The notes below the pieces were generated by a model. That model was given only the letters and a program-made list of their open reading frames with translations, was not told where the DNA came from and made no database searches. A DNA stretch of 36,322 bases from Evansella tamaricis (GTDB lineage: Bacteria > Bacillota > Bacilli > Bacillales > Salisediminibacteriaceae): assembly GCF_019042215.1 (NCBI RefSeq), contig NZ_JAHQCS010000029.1, positions 1 to 36,322 on the forward strand, given 5' to 3'. A program made the position numbers and the translations under genes. Positions 16,098-24,105 of the stretch are shown here, in pieces (positions within the stretch are counted from its first letter, which is position 1; each line of letters opens with the position of its first letter).

Positions 16098-17801
16098 TTA
16101 TTTTATTAAAAAGTTAAATGGAGGTGATCCCGGTGGTGCATTCACTATCATTTCATATATTGGAATCGTGTATGCAAATAGGATAAGAACAACAGCAATA
16201 CCAATCCAGAGTTTCCAGTTTTCCAAATATGCAGGTGTGTTTGGTGTATCCACGGGATCCGGTGTCATCGGGAATTCCGTATGTCCTTTCGGTGCTAAGA
16301 AAGCTAGGTGAATAAAGTTATAAAACATTAGTACACCAGCAGCAGTTAATATGACGCCACCTATAGCAACTGTCACATGACTTGCAAAGATTCCTTCAAA
16401 CCACTGCAAGGCTTGCGGATGATCTCCATAAGTTGCATACGCTGTACGCCGGGGAGCACCAAAGAGTCCTAGGATATGCATGGCACCTGACATTAAGAAC
16501 ATACCAATGACCCATAGCCAAGTTTGAACAATTCCACAACGATTGGCATGTTTAGTAAATCTACGGCCGGTTAAAACGGGAATTAACCAGTAAGCCATTC
16601 CAAAGAAGGTAAGTAATACTGTGGTACCAACTGTTAGATGGAAATGCCCTACTACCCAAAGGGTGTTATGGACTACGGAATTCAACTGGAAACTGGCGTT
16701 GATGATTCCGCCTGCTCCTGCTGGAATAAAAACGATCATTCCCATAAATGGTGCAAAGAATCGGACATCGCCCCATGGTAGTGTTTTAATCCAACCAATG
16801 ACCCCTTTTCCGCCCTTTTCTCTAGCCGTTTGTTCAAATGTGGCAAAAATAGAAAAGGCAGTCAATAAAGAAGGTACAACAACAACAAATGTCAGTATAG
16901 TTTGAACATATTTCCAAAACTCAGTAACTCCGGATTCCATTAATTGATGGTGAAACCCTACTGGTATGGAGAATAGTAGGAATAAAACAAAAGCTAAACG
17001 GGCTAAGGAACTGCTAAATAATCTGCCTCCGATTACTTTTGGAACAACTAGATACCATACCATGTAAGCAGGCATAATCCAGAAGTATACAAGAGGATGT
17101 CCGAAATACCAAAATAAAGTACGGCTTAATAAGACATTTACCTCACTTGTTAACCCTAAAGCCCAAGGCAAGATTTGTACTAGGACCGTTGCAGCAACTC
17201 CTAAACCTGCCACCATCCAAAGGATAAGTGTTGCGGTTGTCATAAATCCGAACAGAGGTGTCGGTTTATCGGGATTTGCCTTTTTCCACTTGAAATAGTG
17301 CGTTAAAAGTGCAACTGCGGAGATCCAGGAGCCCACAATGACCAAAGCAAGGGCCGCATAAAAAAGCCAGTGACCTTGTAATGGAACATAAAAAGTATAT
17401 AATACAGATGCCTCATTTAATAGAATAAGTACAGTAGCGATTAAAGTACCAACTAACATAATGTAAAATCCTACCCAGCCGGTTTTTCTCAAACGAGAGG
17501 AAAATGTCCCGTGTGTTTTACTCATACCGGCAAAGAAAAACCCGTAAATAATGAAGGTAGTAAAAACGAGTGCAAGTAAAACTCCGTGTGCAGTAAGAAT
17601 CTGATAATAGCCTAACCACGTTGGTAATTGTATCATTCCGCCCCGGGCAAGGCCCTGTAATAGTCCTCCGAAAACACCAATAATGAAGGCGACGAATGCA
17701 ACGTGGATGTGAACCATTCCAAGCTTTCCGTCGCGAGGGTCAACACTGATGTCAGGCTCATTGTCATATTTATAATCAATAACTACGTTTGATTGTCTCA
17801 T
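16098..17801 (-). CDS. cbaA: ba3-type (B-family) cytochrome c oxidase subunit I
   Basis: Heme-copper oxidase catalytic subunit (567 aa, about 13 membrane spans) that reduces oxygen to water and pumps protons. The metal ligands are visible: His72 (TAHG) for the low-spin heme, the CuB histidine and crosslinked tyrosine in GHPLVY (His235, Tyr239), the CuB pair HH (284-285), and HFH (386, 388) binding the two hemes. The HxxxY spacing without the A-family glutamate, and the short subunit II, place it among B-type b(o/a)3 oxidases such as those of Geobacillus and Thermus. It overlaps subunit II by 4 nt (ATGA). No heme A synthase or assembly genes are in the window. Confidence 0.92.
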   Translation of the reverse strand: MRQSNVVIDYKYDNEPDISVDPRDGKLGMVHIHVAFVAFIIGVFGGLLQGLARGGMIQLPTWLGYYQILTAHGVLLALVFTTFIIYGFFFAGMSKTHGTFSSRLRKTGWVGFYIMLVGTLIATVLILLNEASVLYTFYVPLQGHWLFYAALALVIVGSWISAVALLTHYFKWKKANPDKPTPLFGFMTTATLILWMVAGLGVAATVLVQILPWALGLTSEVNVLLSRTLFWYFGHPLVYFWIMPAYMVWYLVVPKVIGGRLFSSSLARLAFVLFLLFSIPVGFHHQLMESGVTEFWKYVQTILTFVVVVPSLLTAFSIFATFEQTAREKGGKGVIGWIKTLPWGDVRFFAPFMGMIVFIPAGAGGIINASFQLNSVVHNTLWVVGHFHLTVGTTVLLTFFGMAYWLIPVLTGRRFTKHANRCGIVQTWLWVIGMFLMSGAMHILGLFGAPRRTAYATYGDHPQALQWFEGIFASHVTVAIGGVILTAAGVLMFYNFIHLAFLAPKGHTEFPMTPDPVDTPNTPAYLENWKLWIGIAVVLILFAYTIPIYEMIVNAPPGSPPFNFLIK

Positions 17802-18271
17802 TGCGAAATCACCTCAATTCTCATTTGCATGTAATGGTGACCAGTTCCGCAATACTCGTTACAAATGACGAGGTATTCTCCTGGTTCATTAAATGTATGC
17901 TCAGCCATATTCACATGTCCAGGCGTTACCATAAAATTGACGTTTGTACCTGGGATGGTAAAGCTATGGACAACATCGGCACTTGTTACCTCGAATATCA
18001 CCGTAGACCCCACAGGCACTTCAATTTTATTAGGATTGTATCCAAAAGCTTGAGCAATTAATGTTGCTCTATATGTCGACTCGTTAATTTGAGTTAAACC
18101 AGGTTCCGAAAACAATGGATCTTCGCTTAAGTTTTGTGAATCCACAGTAGTCATATGACTAGGTGGTTGATGACCAAATGCAAAAGCTGCTACACCTAAT
18201 ACTGCTAAGAATAGTGCCAGAGAACCTATTCCAAAGACAAGCCAAATCTTTTCGTACTTGTGTAAATGCAT
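17798..18271 (-). CDS. cbaB: ba3-type cytochrome c oxidase subunit II (CuA)
   Basis: Electron-accepting subunit (157 aa) with one N-terminal membrane anchor (about 9-33) and an extracytoplasmic cupredoxin domain. The CuA centre is complete: His102, then CNEYCGTGHHYM giving Cys137, Glu139, Cys141, His145 and Met148. It takes electrons from cytochrome c and passes them to subunit I. The single anchor and short length are typical of ba3 oxidases, whereas A-type subunit II has two spans. GGAGGGGG precedes the ATG. It follows the subunit IIa gene by 24 nt and overlaps subunit I by ATGA, so the three are one operon. Confidence 0.93.
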   Translation of the reverse strand: MHLHKYEKIWLVFGIGSLALFLAVLGVAAFAFGHQPPSHMTTVDSQNLSEDPLFSEPGLTQINESTYRATLIAQAFGYNPNKIEVPVGSTVIFEVTSADVVHSFTIPGTNVNFMVTPGHVNMAEHTFNEPGEYLVICNEYCGTGHHYMQMRIEVISQ

Positions 18272-18295
18272 CGAGATTAGCCCCCTCCAAAGAAA

Positions 18296-18457
18296 TTAAA
18301 TCCGAGATAAATATAAGAAAAATACTGCAAACCAAGAAACTAAGATAAAGGAACCTACGAATAAAACAAAATATAATGTTCCTTTTAATGATGAATGATC
18401 TTCTTTATTTTTCGTAGTTATAGTACTTGTTTTCATTTCCAAGTTGGATTTGCCCAT
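18296..18457 (-). CDS. Cytochrome c oxidase subunit IIa, small single-span protein
   Basis: A 53-aa frame, ATG at 18457 and TAA at 18296, preceded by GGGGGAAGAAG. Sequence starts MGKSNLEMK, has a polar charged part with SSLKGTL, then one membrane helix (about 29-50, LFVGSFILVSWFAVFFLYL) ending in Ser-Arg-Ile. This shape and the SLKGTL segment match the COX2A family, the extra helix that replaces the missing first span of subunit II in ba3 oxidases. It is first in the operon, 24 nt before subunit II. It is easily missed because of its size. Confidence 0.82.
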   Translation of the reverse strand: MGKSNLEMKTSTITTKNKEDHSSLKGTLYFVLFVGSFILVSWFAVFFLYLSRI

Positions 18458-18576
18458 TCTTCTTCCCCCTCTCCCTTAATGGAAACTCCCCTTGATACTT
18501 CAACAATCCCCACGAAATAATCATAAAGGATGAAAGAAGTGTGATGAGAGTCAATTTGTGAAAGATTGGTGAAGTT

Positions 18577-18594
18577 TTGTAAATTAATTTACAT
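18577..18594. promoter_or_regulatory. Palindrome upstream of the oxidase operon, Rex- or Fnr-like
   Basis: TGTAAATTAATTTACA (18578-18593) is a perfect 16-bp palindrome. With its flanking T (18577) it resembles TTGTGAA-N4-TTCACAA (Rex) and TGTGA-N6-TCACA (Fnr/ArcR) with G-to-A changes in both arms. It lies about 120 nt upstream of the oxidase operon and about 100 nt upstream of the divergent promoter. Redox control is inferred, not shown. The gene-free stretch 18458-18813 otherwise holds the Fur-controlled promoter at 18676-18731. Confidence 0.45.
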
Positions 18595-18675
18595 TTACAC
18601 TATGGTGATGTTGTAAAAGGTTATAAAAGGAGGAATAAAAAGTTTTAAAACATTGGTTAGTGGTTTTGTACATCG

Positions 18676-18705
18676 TTGACGTAAAAAATTACCTTATGAT
18701 ATAAT
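18676..18705 (+). promoter_or_regulatory. SigA promoter of the iron-type ABC ATPase gene
   Basis: -35 TTGACG (18676-18681), 18-nt spacer, -10 TATAAT (18700-18705). A Fur-box-like sequence begins 12 nt further on. Confidence 0.75.
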
Positions 18706-18716
18706 TCAACTTGTAA

Positions 18717-18731
18717 TGAAAATCATTCTCA
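18717..18731 (+). promoter_or_regulatory. Fur box
   Basis: TGAAAATCATTCTCA matches the 7-1-7 Fur operator TGATAATNATTATCA at 12 of 14 defined positions. It covers the expected transcription start of the promoter at 18676-18705, an ideal place for iron-dependent repression of the following ABC gene. Confidence 0.8.
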
Positions 18732-18813
18732 ACTGTTTTTAATAATTCTAAATTAATAAACTTACTAATCTAGAATTTTTACCATCCAAGAAAAACTGGG
18801 AGGTAGTGATTTA

Positions 18814-19872
18814 ATGAGTTTTATTCAACTGGAAAATTTAACAAAATACTTTAATGGTTCCGCTGATCCAGCTGTAGCTTCACTTAACTTAACTATCCAA
18901 AAGGGTGAAATAATTACTTTATTGGGACCAAGTGGATGTGGGAAAACAACCACCTTGAGGATGATTGCTGGATTTGAACATCCTAATAAGGGAACGATTC
19001 ATATTGATGGAAAAGAAGTATATAATGAAGCCCAATCACTGCCGCCAGAAAAACGTGGAATCGGGATGGTTTTTCAAGATTATGCATTGTTTCCCCATAT
19101 GACTATTATGAAAAATGTAATGTTTGGTCTAGGTAAATGGAGTGCCCGAGATAAGAAACAACGTGCGAAAGAAGTCCTGGAATTAGTGGGCTTAGAAGGT
19201 TATGCTAACCGCTATCCTACACAATTATCTGGTGGGCAACAGCAACGAGTTGCTTTAGCCAGGGCGTTAGCCCCAAAACCACATGTCGTTTTAATGGATG
19301 AACCGTTCAGTAACTTGGATGCGGGTTTAAGGGAGAAAATGCGTTTTGATGTGACAAACATACTTCGGAAAGCCAATACCACAGCCATTATTGTGACACA
19401 TGACCAAAAGGATGCTTTTGCTGTTTCAGATCGTGTTGTAGTCATGAAGGACGGGATCATTCAGCAAATCGCTTCTCCAAGGGAAATGTACCGCTGTCCG
19501 AAAAATTGTTTTGTTGCTCAATTTGTCGGGAAGACAAATCTACTTACGGGAATAATGGATGATGATAAGATGAACATTCATACCCATATTGGAAAAGTCA
19601 CTTTGCCAGAACAATGGAAAGAACGGTTAGAAACGGTTAAACTGTCCATTCGACCAGAGGGATGTCACTTAACAGAAAAAGGGGCATACTGTGGTGTGGT
19701 GGAGCGAGTCACTTATGGTGGGGAATATCAGGAATTATATGTGAGACTTCATAATGAACCTCATTTATCTAAAGAACCGATGCTCATCTACGCACCGATT
19801 GAACAGGATGTGGAAGTAGGTACAATTGTTTCCTTCAATATAAAACCAGAACTAGTAGCACTTGTGGAATAG
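18814..19872 (+). CDS. Iron(III)-type ABC transporter ATP-binding protein, without adjacent partners
   Basis: ATPase (352 aa) of the FbpC/FutC type, which energises ferric-iron import. Visible are Walker A GPSGCGKTT (38-46), signature LSGGQQQR, Walker B VVLMDEPFSNLD, the switch HDQKDAF, and a C-terminal TOBE-like domain (about 240-350, SIRPEGCHL). Iron as the substrate is supported by the Fur box directly upstream. No permease or binding-protein gene is next to it; the downstream neighbour is on the other strand, so its partners must be elsewhere. ATPases for spermidine or sugars share this architecture, so the substrate rests mostly on the Fur site and sequence resemblance. Start ATG 18814 follows GGGAGG. 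Confidence 0.85.
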   Translation: MSFIQLENLTKYFNGSADPAVASLNLTIQKGEIITLLGPSGCGKTTTLRMIAGFEHPNKGTIHIDGKEVYNEAQSLPPEKRGIGMVFQDYALFPHMTIMKNVMFGLGKWSARDKKQRAKEVLELVGLEGYANRYPTQLSGGQQQRVALARALAPKPHVVLMDEPFSNLDAGLREKMRFDVTNILRKANTTAIIVTHDQKDAFAVSDRVVVMKDGIIQQIASPREMYRCPKNCFVAQFVGKTNLLTGIMDDDKMNIHTHIGKVTLPEQWKERLETVKLSIRPEGCHLTEKGAYCGVVERVTYGGEYQELYVRLHNEPHLSKEPMLIYAPIEQDVEVGTIVSFNIKPELVALVE

Positions 19873-19890
19873 TCAATTATACTTAATCAA

Positions 19891-19917
19891 AAAACTAGCC
19901 TAGAGGCTAGTTTTTTT
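19891..19917 (+). terminator. Terminator after the ABC ATPase gene
   Basis: Perfect 10-bp stem AAAACTAGCC/GGCTAGTTTT with loop TAGA, followed by a T-run to 19917. Confidence 0.9.
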
Positions 19918-19919
19918 GA

Positions 19920-19980
19920 AACTGAAAAAGTGCTTTTAAACTTTTTCAGATGCTTCTTAATCGCTACTTGGCACTTCGAA
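19920..19980 (+). repeat. Decayed copy of repeat family A
   Basis: ACTGAAAAAGTGCTTTTAAA, then CTTTTTCAGATGCTTCTTAA and CGCTACTTGGCACTTCGAA align with the nested-hairpin part of the copy at 15942-16002, with several substitutions. It lies between convergent genes. Confidence 0.6.
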
Positions 19981-19998
19981 TGGCTTTTAATATAACTA

Positions 19999-20748
19999 TT
20001 AAAAGATAATTCTAAGGAGAATGAAGAAAAGGAGGATCGTTCCCACAACAATGGCAGCTACTTTCATTTTTTCTAAATTTCTCCGTTTTTTTTCCCATCG
20101 ATTTGGATCAAAAGTTACTTCATCGGTGTCAGAGGCACGTCGATATTGACCATATCTGCTGACTTTGTACAAGATAAGTGGACCTAATAGTGCTCCAGCA
20201 AGTAAACCAAAAAGATGAGCAAGGATATTAATCCCCGGATTTACAAAGGTCATAATCACTCCAATAACAAGTATTGTCATGATAACTTGCGAGTTCCCCT
20301 GGTCAATAAGGTCTTGACGATTTAATACCATATAGAGATAAATTCCAAATAGTCCATAAATGGCACCGGAAGCACCTAAGTGAAATAGTACTGGTTCCCC
20401 CAGATAAAAGGTTGCTATATTTGCGATAATTCCAGTTAAAAAATAGGCTGTGATAAACCGAAATTTCCCTAATAAACTTTCTAACGCAGGTCCAAATAAA
20501 ACGAGAGAAAAGGAATTAAATAGCATGTGAGTGATTGAACCGTGTAAGAAAATAGGGGTAACTAAACGCCAATATTCACCCATCCCCACATGGAGGTTAC
20601 TTCCAATACCCCAATTTCGAATTTCAGTACCCCCAAAAAAAGGGAGGAAGTAGACCCAAATATAAAGAATAATGTGGATAGCAACTAAACCGGTAATAAT
20701 AGGATATGATCTAATGAATCCTTGAAAACTTTCATTTCGAACAAACAT
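19999..20748 (-). CDS. ydcA: Rhomboid-family intramembrane serine protease
   Basis: Six-span membrane protease (249 aa). The catalytic dyad is visible: Ser127 in HLGASGAIYG (the GxSG motif) and His178 in AHLFGLLAGALLG. His70/His74 region HGSITHMLFN matches the conserved loop helix and oxyanion region. A basic cytoplasmic tail (about 200-235) with a final hydrophobic segment follows. The position next to acpS corresponds to B. subtilis ydcA. Substrates are unknown. GGAGACGAC precedes the ATG, and an extended -10 TGGTAAAAT (minus strand, 20801-20809) may be its promoter. Confidence 0.9.
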   Translation of the reverse strand: MFVRNESFQGFIRSYPIITGLVAIHIILYIWVYFLPFFGGTEIRNWGIGSNLHVGMGEYWRLVTPIFLHGSITHMLFNSFSLVLFGPALESLLGKFRFITAYFLTGIIANIATFYLGEPVLFHLGASGAIYGLFGIYLYMVLNRQDLIDQGNSQVIMTILVIGVIMTFVNPGINILAHLFGLLAGALLGPLILYKVSRYGQYRRASDTDEVTFDPNRWEKKRRNLEKMKVAAIVVGTILLFFILLRIIF

Positions 20749-20912
20749 ATGTCGTCTCCTTTAAAAAGTTTCTGCAAGTTTATTTATTATTTTTGCACTC
20801 ATTTTACCATATGTTTATCGATACATCCTATTAACTTCTCTTATCACCATGTGAAATGTAATATGATAGTAACAATGGTAAACTAAAGAAAATGGTTTTG
20901 GGGGGACAAGAA

Positions 20913-21269
20913 TTGATAGTGGGCATTGGTTTAGATCTTGTGGAGTTAGAACGAATAAGATCACTGTATGATCGTAAACCTTCATTTGCCAAGCGGGTTT
21001 TAACAGAACGGGAATACGATTACTTTCTAACCTTAAAAGATCAACGAAAGATTGAATATTTGGCAGGAAGATTTTCAGCAAAGGAAGCGTATTCGAAAGC
21101 GCTTGGTTATGGTATTGGAAAAGAGATATCTTTTCAAGATATAGAGATAATAAATGATTTGAAAGGAAAGCCAGAAATACATACAAAAAATACCTCGGGA
21201 GGGAAGGCACATCTGTCTATTACACACACTGCAACCTATGCAGCAGCCCAAGTAGTTATTGAGGATTGA
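20913..21269 (+). CDS. acpS: Holo-[acyl-carrier-protein] synthase AcpS
   Basis: Phosphopantetheinyl transferase (118 aa) that attaches the coenzyme A-derived arm to acyl carrier protein for fatty acid synthesis. Magnesium-binding Asp8 (GIGLDLVEL) and Glu58 (GRFSAKEAYSKALG) are visible, and the SITHTATYAAAQVV end is typical. The start is TTG 20913, since the run of G (20900-20905) is a correctly spaced ribosome site and the protein then begins (M)IVGIGLD like B. subtilis AcpS; an ATG at 20892 has no ribosome site. It is divergent from the rhomboid gene and followed by the NAD(P)HX repair gene. Confidence 0.95.
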   Translation: MIVGIGLDLVELERIRSLYDRKPSFAKRVLTEREYDYFLTLKDQRKIEYLAGRFSAKEAYSKALGYGIGKEISFQDIEIINDLKGKPEIHTKNTSGGKAHLSITHTATYAAAQVVIED

Positions 21270-21357
21270 GTCAGAATATTCATAGCTAGTCATGCTAGTC
21301 TGCATATTGTCTAGGACAGCCTCATATAGTGATAGTGCGGATGGGAGGGAAACTAAA

Positions 21358-22901
21358 ATGTACGTGGTAACGGGTGAAGAGATGCACCGAATTGACCGCT
21401 ATACCATGGATGAAATTGGTTTGAGTGAAGAAGCGTTAATGGAAAGTGCCGGGCAAGCTTTTGTCGTCAATTAATCCCTCATTTAACAGAAGGGGATCAG
21501 GTGGCGATATTGATTGGAACTGGTAATAATGGTGGAGACGGATTTGTGATAGGGAGGTCCTTAAAGGAATCAGGTTATGAAGTGGATGTCTTTTTAATCC
21601 CACCTGAAGAAAAAATACGTGGAATGGCCTCAAACCAGAAACGTATCTTCGAAAGGGTAGGGTATACATGGATTCCATATAAAAATGTTGAGGAACAAAT
21701 GGAATGGAAACTTCAAAACTATACGGTAGTCATCGATGCCTTATTAGGAACAGGGATCAAGGGAACACCACGCTCACCTTACAAGGAAATCATTGAATTG
21801 GTGAATAAGGTGAATGGAAGAATCATTTCTGTTGATGTACCAAGCGGTATCCCCGTGTTGGAAGTGGACGATTCGTTTGATGGGAGCGGAATAAAAGCCG
21901 ATGAAACATACACGTTTCAAGCACCAAAAATAACAAATTTTATTTTTCCATTTGCTCCCTATTTTGGGGATGTTAAAGTCTTGGATATAGGAATTCCTAA
22001 AAAGGCATTGGAAAAACATGCAGGTACTAGGAAGTTAATCATTGAAACAATCGTTCAGAAGACACTTCCAAATCGAAAACCTAATGCCCACAAAGGGTCT
22101 AATGGAAAAGCACTCATCATCGGAGGATCCCAGTTCATGCCTGGAGCTCCAATCTTAACTACTAATGCGTGCTTAAGATCAGGAACCGGTTTAACAACTC
22201 TGGCTGTTCCAGAAGAGATCCTTCCAATCGTTTCACAAAACTCAACAGAAGCAACGTTTCGTTCCTTACCCAGTTTAGATGGGGAGATAAAAACCAACAA
22301 TTTATATGATGAGCTATCTCTCAATCTTTTTTATGGAATTGCTATTGGTCCAGGGATGGGAAGAAGGAATGAGTATTCATTATTTGAATCCTTTGAACAT
22401 TACGAAGGCCTTTTAGTAATTGATGCGGATGGACTATTCCATTTATCTAAAGAACTTCCTAAATGGAAGGGTGGCAGACGCGCTGGTCCAACTATCATCA
22501 CACCTCACACCGGTGAGATGGGAAGGTTGACTGGTCTTTCCACTGCTACAATAGAAAAGCATCGGTTTGAGGTTTCTAAAACATTTGCGAAAACGTTTGG
22601 AATGTATGTTGTATTAAAGGGACCTTACACTATTGTAACCTCTCCAAGTGGTATGCAATGGGTTAACCAATCAGGGAATCCATCTTTAGCCAAGGGTGGT
22701 TCAGGGGATGTACTGACGGGGATTATCCTTGGGTTTCTGCTTCAACACCAATCTATATTAGAGGCATTATGTAACGCCGTATTCATTCATGGTAAAACAG
22801 CTGACAAGTTGGTCAAAACGCAGGATGGTTTAAGTGTTACAGCTACAGACATCCTGGGAAATATTGGGAAGATAATCCATTCTACCCGTTACCATTCGTA
22901 A
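21358..22901 (+). pseudogene. nnrD: NAD(P)HX epimerase/dehydratase fusion (NnrE-NnrD), frameshifted near the start
   Basis: Bifunctional repair enzyme of hydrated NAD(P)H. The N-terminal epimerase begins at ATG 21358 (MYVVTGEEMHRIDRYTMDEI) behind GGGAGGG, but the frame ends at 21474. The other frame continues from around 21459 (FCRQLIPHLTEGDQVAILIG) to 22901. One extra T in the TTTT run at 21459-21462 would restore a single protein of about 514 aa. The dehydratase half is intact: HKGSNGKALIIGGS, IGPGMGR, TPHTGEMGRL, GGSGDVLTG. GTG 21501 has AAGGGG 5 nt upstream, so a 466-aa protein lacking about 48 N-terminal residues could still be made. Sequencing error, slippage and true mutation cannot be separated here. 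Confidence 0.85.
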
Positions 22902-22949
22902 CGACATATCCCTCCTTTGTCGTCGAAAAGTGACAAAGGGGTTGAGTAA

Positions 22950-23981
22950 ATGAAGAAAATCATTTCCTTACTCGTAGTGCTTGCGGCATTTACGTGGTTA
23001 TTAGCTGCTTGTGGTGAAAAAAGTCAAGAAGATGTCATTAACGATTTAGATGCTGTTTTAGATGACCTTACTGGATATAAGGCAGAAGCGGAGATGACTC
23101 TTCAAACAGGGGATGAACCTCAAGTATATCATGTGGAGGTTTCGTATAAAACTCCTACATTTTACCGCGTAGCCTTAAGTAATGCGGAAAAAGATCAGAG
23201 TCAAATAATATTACGCAACGATGAGGGTGTTTTTGTTCTTACACCAGCACTAAACAAGAGTTTTAGATTCCAAAGTGATTGGCCTGAGAATAATAGCCAA
23301 GTGTATCTGTACGAATCTCTTATTAATGATATTTTAATGGATCCAGAATCATCGTTTTCAGCAACAGAAGAACATTATGTATTCCAAACTAACACGAATT
23401 ATACGAACAAACATCTTAATCAGCAAGAAATAATGCTCAATAAAAAAGACCTGACACCTGCATCTGTGAAAATAATGGACGTGGATTTGAAAGTCCTTGT
23501 TCAAGTAGAGTTCACCGATTTTGAAATGAACGCATCATTTGGTGACAGTGATTTCGATATGGATCGGAATATGACAGGTGCCCAACTGAACAGTAATGTG
23601 CCTACGATGGCCGAAGGGGAGATGGAAGAACCCTTTACTGTTTTTTATCCAATGTATAATCCTCAGGGGGCAGGGTATCCAAATGTGGAAGAACTGCGAA
23701 CAGAGGATGGGAAACGTGTGATTATCACCTATGAGGGAGAGCAGGCATACACACTTGTCCAACAACAAAGCCGATACGTAGATGCAACTGCTCCAGTCCA
23801 TATTTCCCAAGGGGAACCTGTAGATTTAGGGTTTACTTTTGGTGCCATGATGAATGATGGAGAAACTAAATCAATTTCATGGTCATATAAAGGAACTGAT
23901 TTCTTTTTAGCGTCAAAATATTTGAGCGAAGAAGACATGATTGCAGTGGCCAGAAGTGTTTATGGAACAGAAGAAAAATAG
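22950..23981 (+). CDS. ydcC: YdcC-like lipoprotein with LolA-type fold
   Basis: Extracytoplasmic lipoprotein (343 aa). The signal peptide ends in lipobox LAAC with Cys21. The body resembles the LolA/outer-membrane-lipoprotein-sorting fold used by Gram-positive YdcC/sporulation lipoproteins (KAEAEMTLQTGDEPQVYHVEVSYK, FRVALSNAEKDQSQIILRN-like strands), with a DUF4367-like C-terminal part (about 250-340, YTLVQQQSRY, ISWSYKGTDFFLASKYLSEEDMIAVARSV). In B. subtilis, ydcC lies between acpS and alr, as here, and is expressed during sporulation. The molecular role is unknown. The ribosome site AAAGGGG is inside a predicted hairpin (22914-22939). A terminator follows. Confidence 0.85.
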   Translation: MKKIISLLVVLAAFTWLLAACGEKSQEDVINDLDAVLDDLTGYKAEAEMTLQTGDEPQVYHVEVSYKTPTFYRVALSNAEKDQSQIILRNDEGVFVLTPALNKSFRFQSDWPENNSQVYLYESLINDILMDPESSFSATEEHYVFQTNTNYTNKHLNQQEIMLNKKDLTPASVKIMDVDLKVLVQVEFTDFEMNASFGDSDFDMDRNMTGAQLNSNVPTMAEGEMEEPFTVFYPMYNPQGAGYPNVEELRTEDGKRVIITYEGEQAYTLVQQQSRYVDATAPVHISQGEPVDLGFTFGAMMNDGETKSISWSYKGTDFFLASKYLSEEDMIAVARSVYGTEEK

Positions 23982-23990
23982 GAATCATTA

Positions 23991-24015
23991 CAGGCTCCAA
24001 AGGGGCCTGTTTTTT
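23991..24015 (+). terminator. Terminator after ydcC
   Basis: Stem CAGGCTCC/GGGGCCTG (one G-T pair) with AAA loop, followed by six T. Confidence 0.85.
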
Positions 24016-24034
24016 CCTCTTAGTTCCTTCACAT

Positions 24035-24063
24035 TTGACACATTTGGGATTGAAGATAATAAT
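24035..24063 (+). promoter_or_regulatory. SigA promoter of alr
   Basis: -35 TTGACA (24035-24040), 17-nt spacer, -10 AATAAT (24058-24063), about 35 nt before the alr start. Confidence 0.7.
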
Positions 24064-24105
24064 GTTGTACAATAATGTGTGGAAGTGAATGATTGGAGGA
24101 ACACC

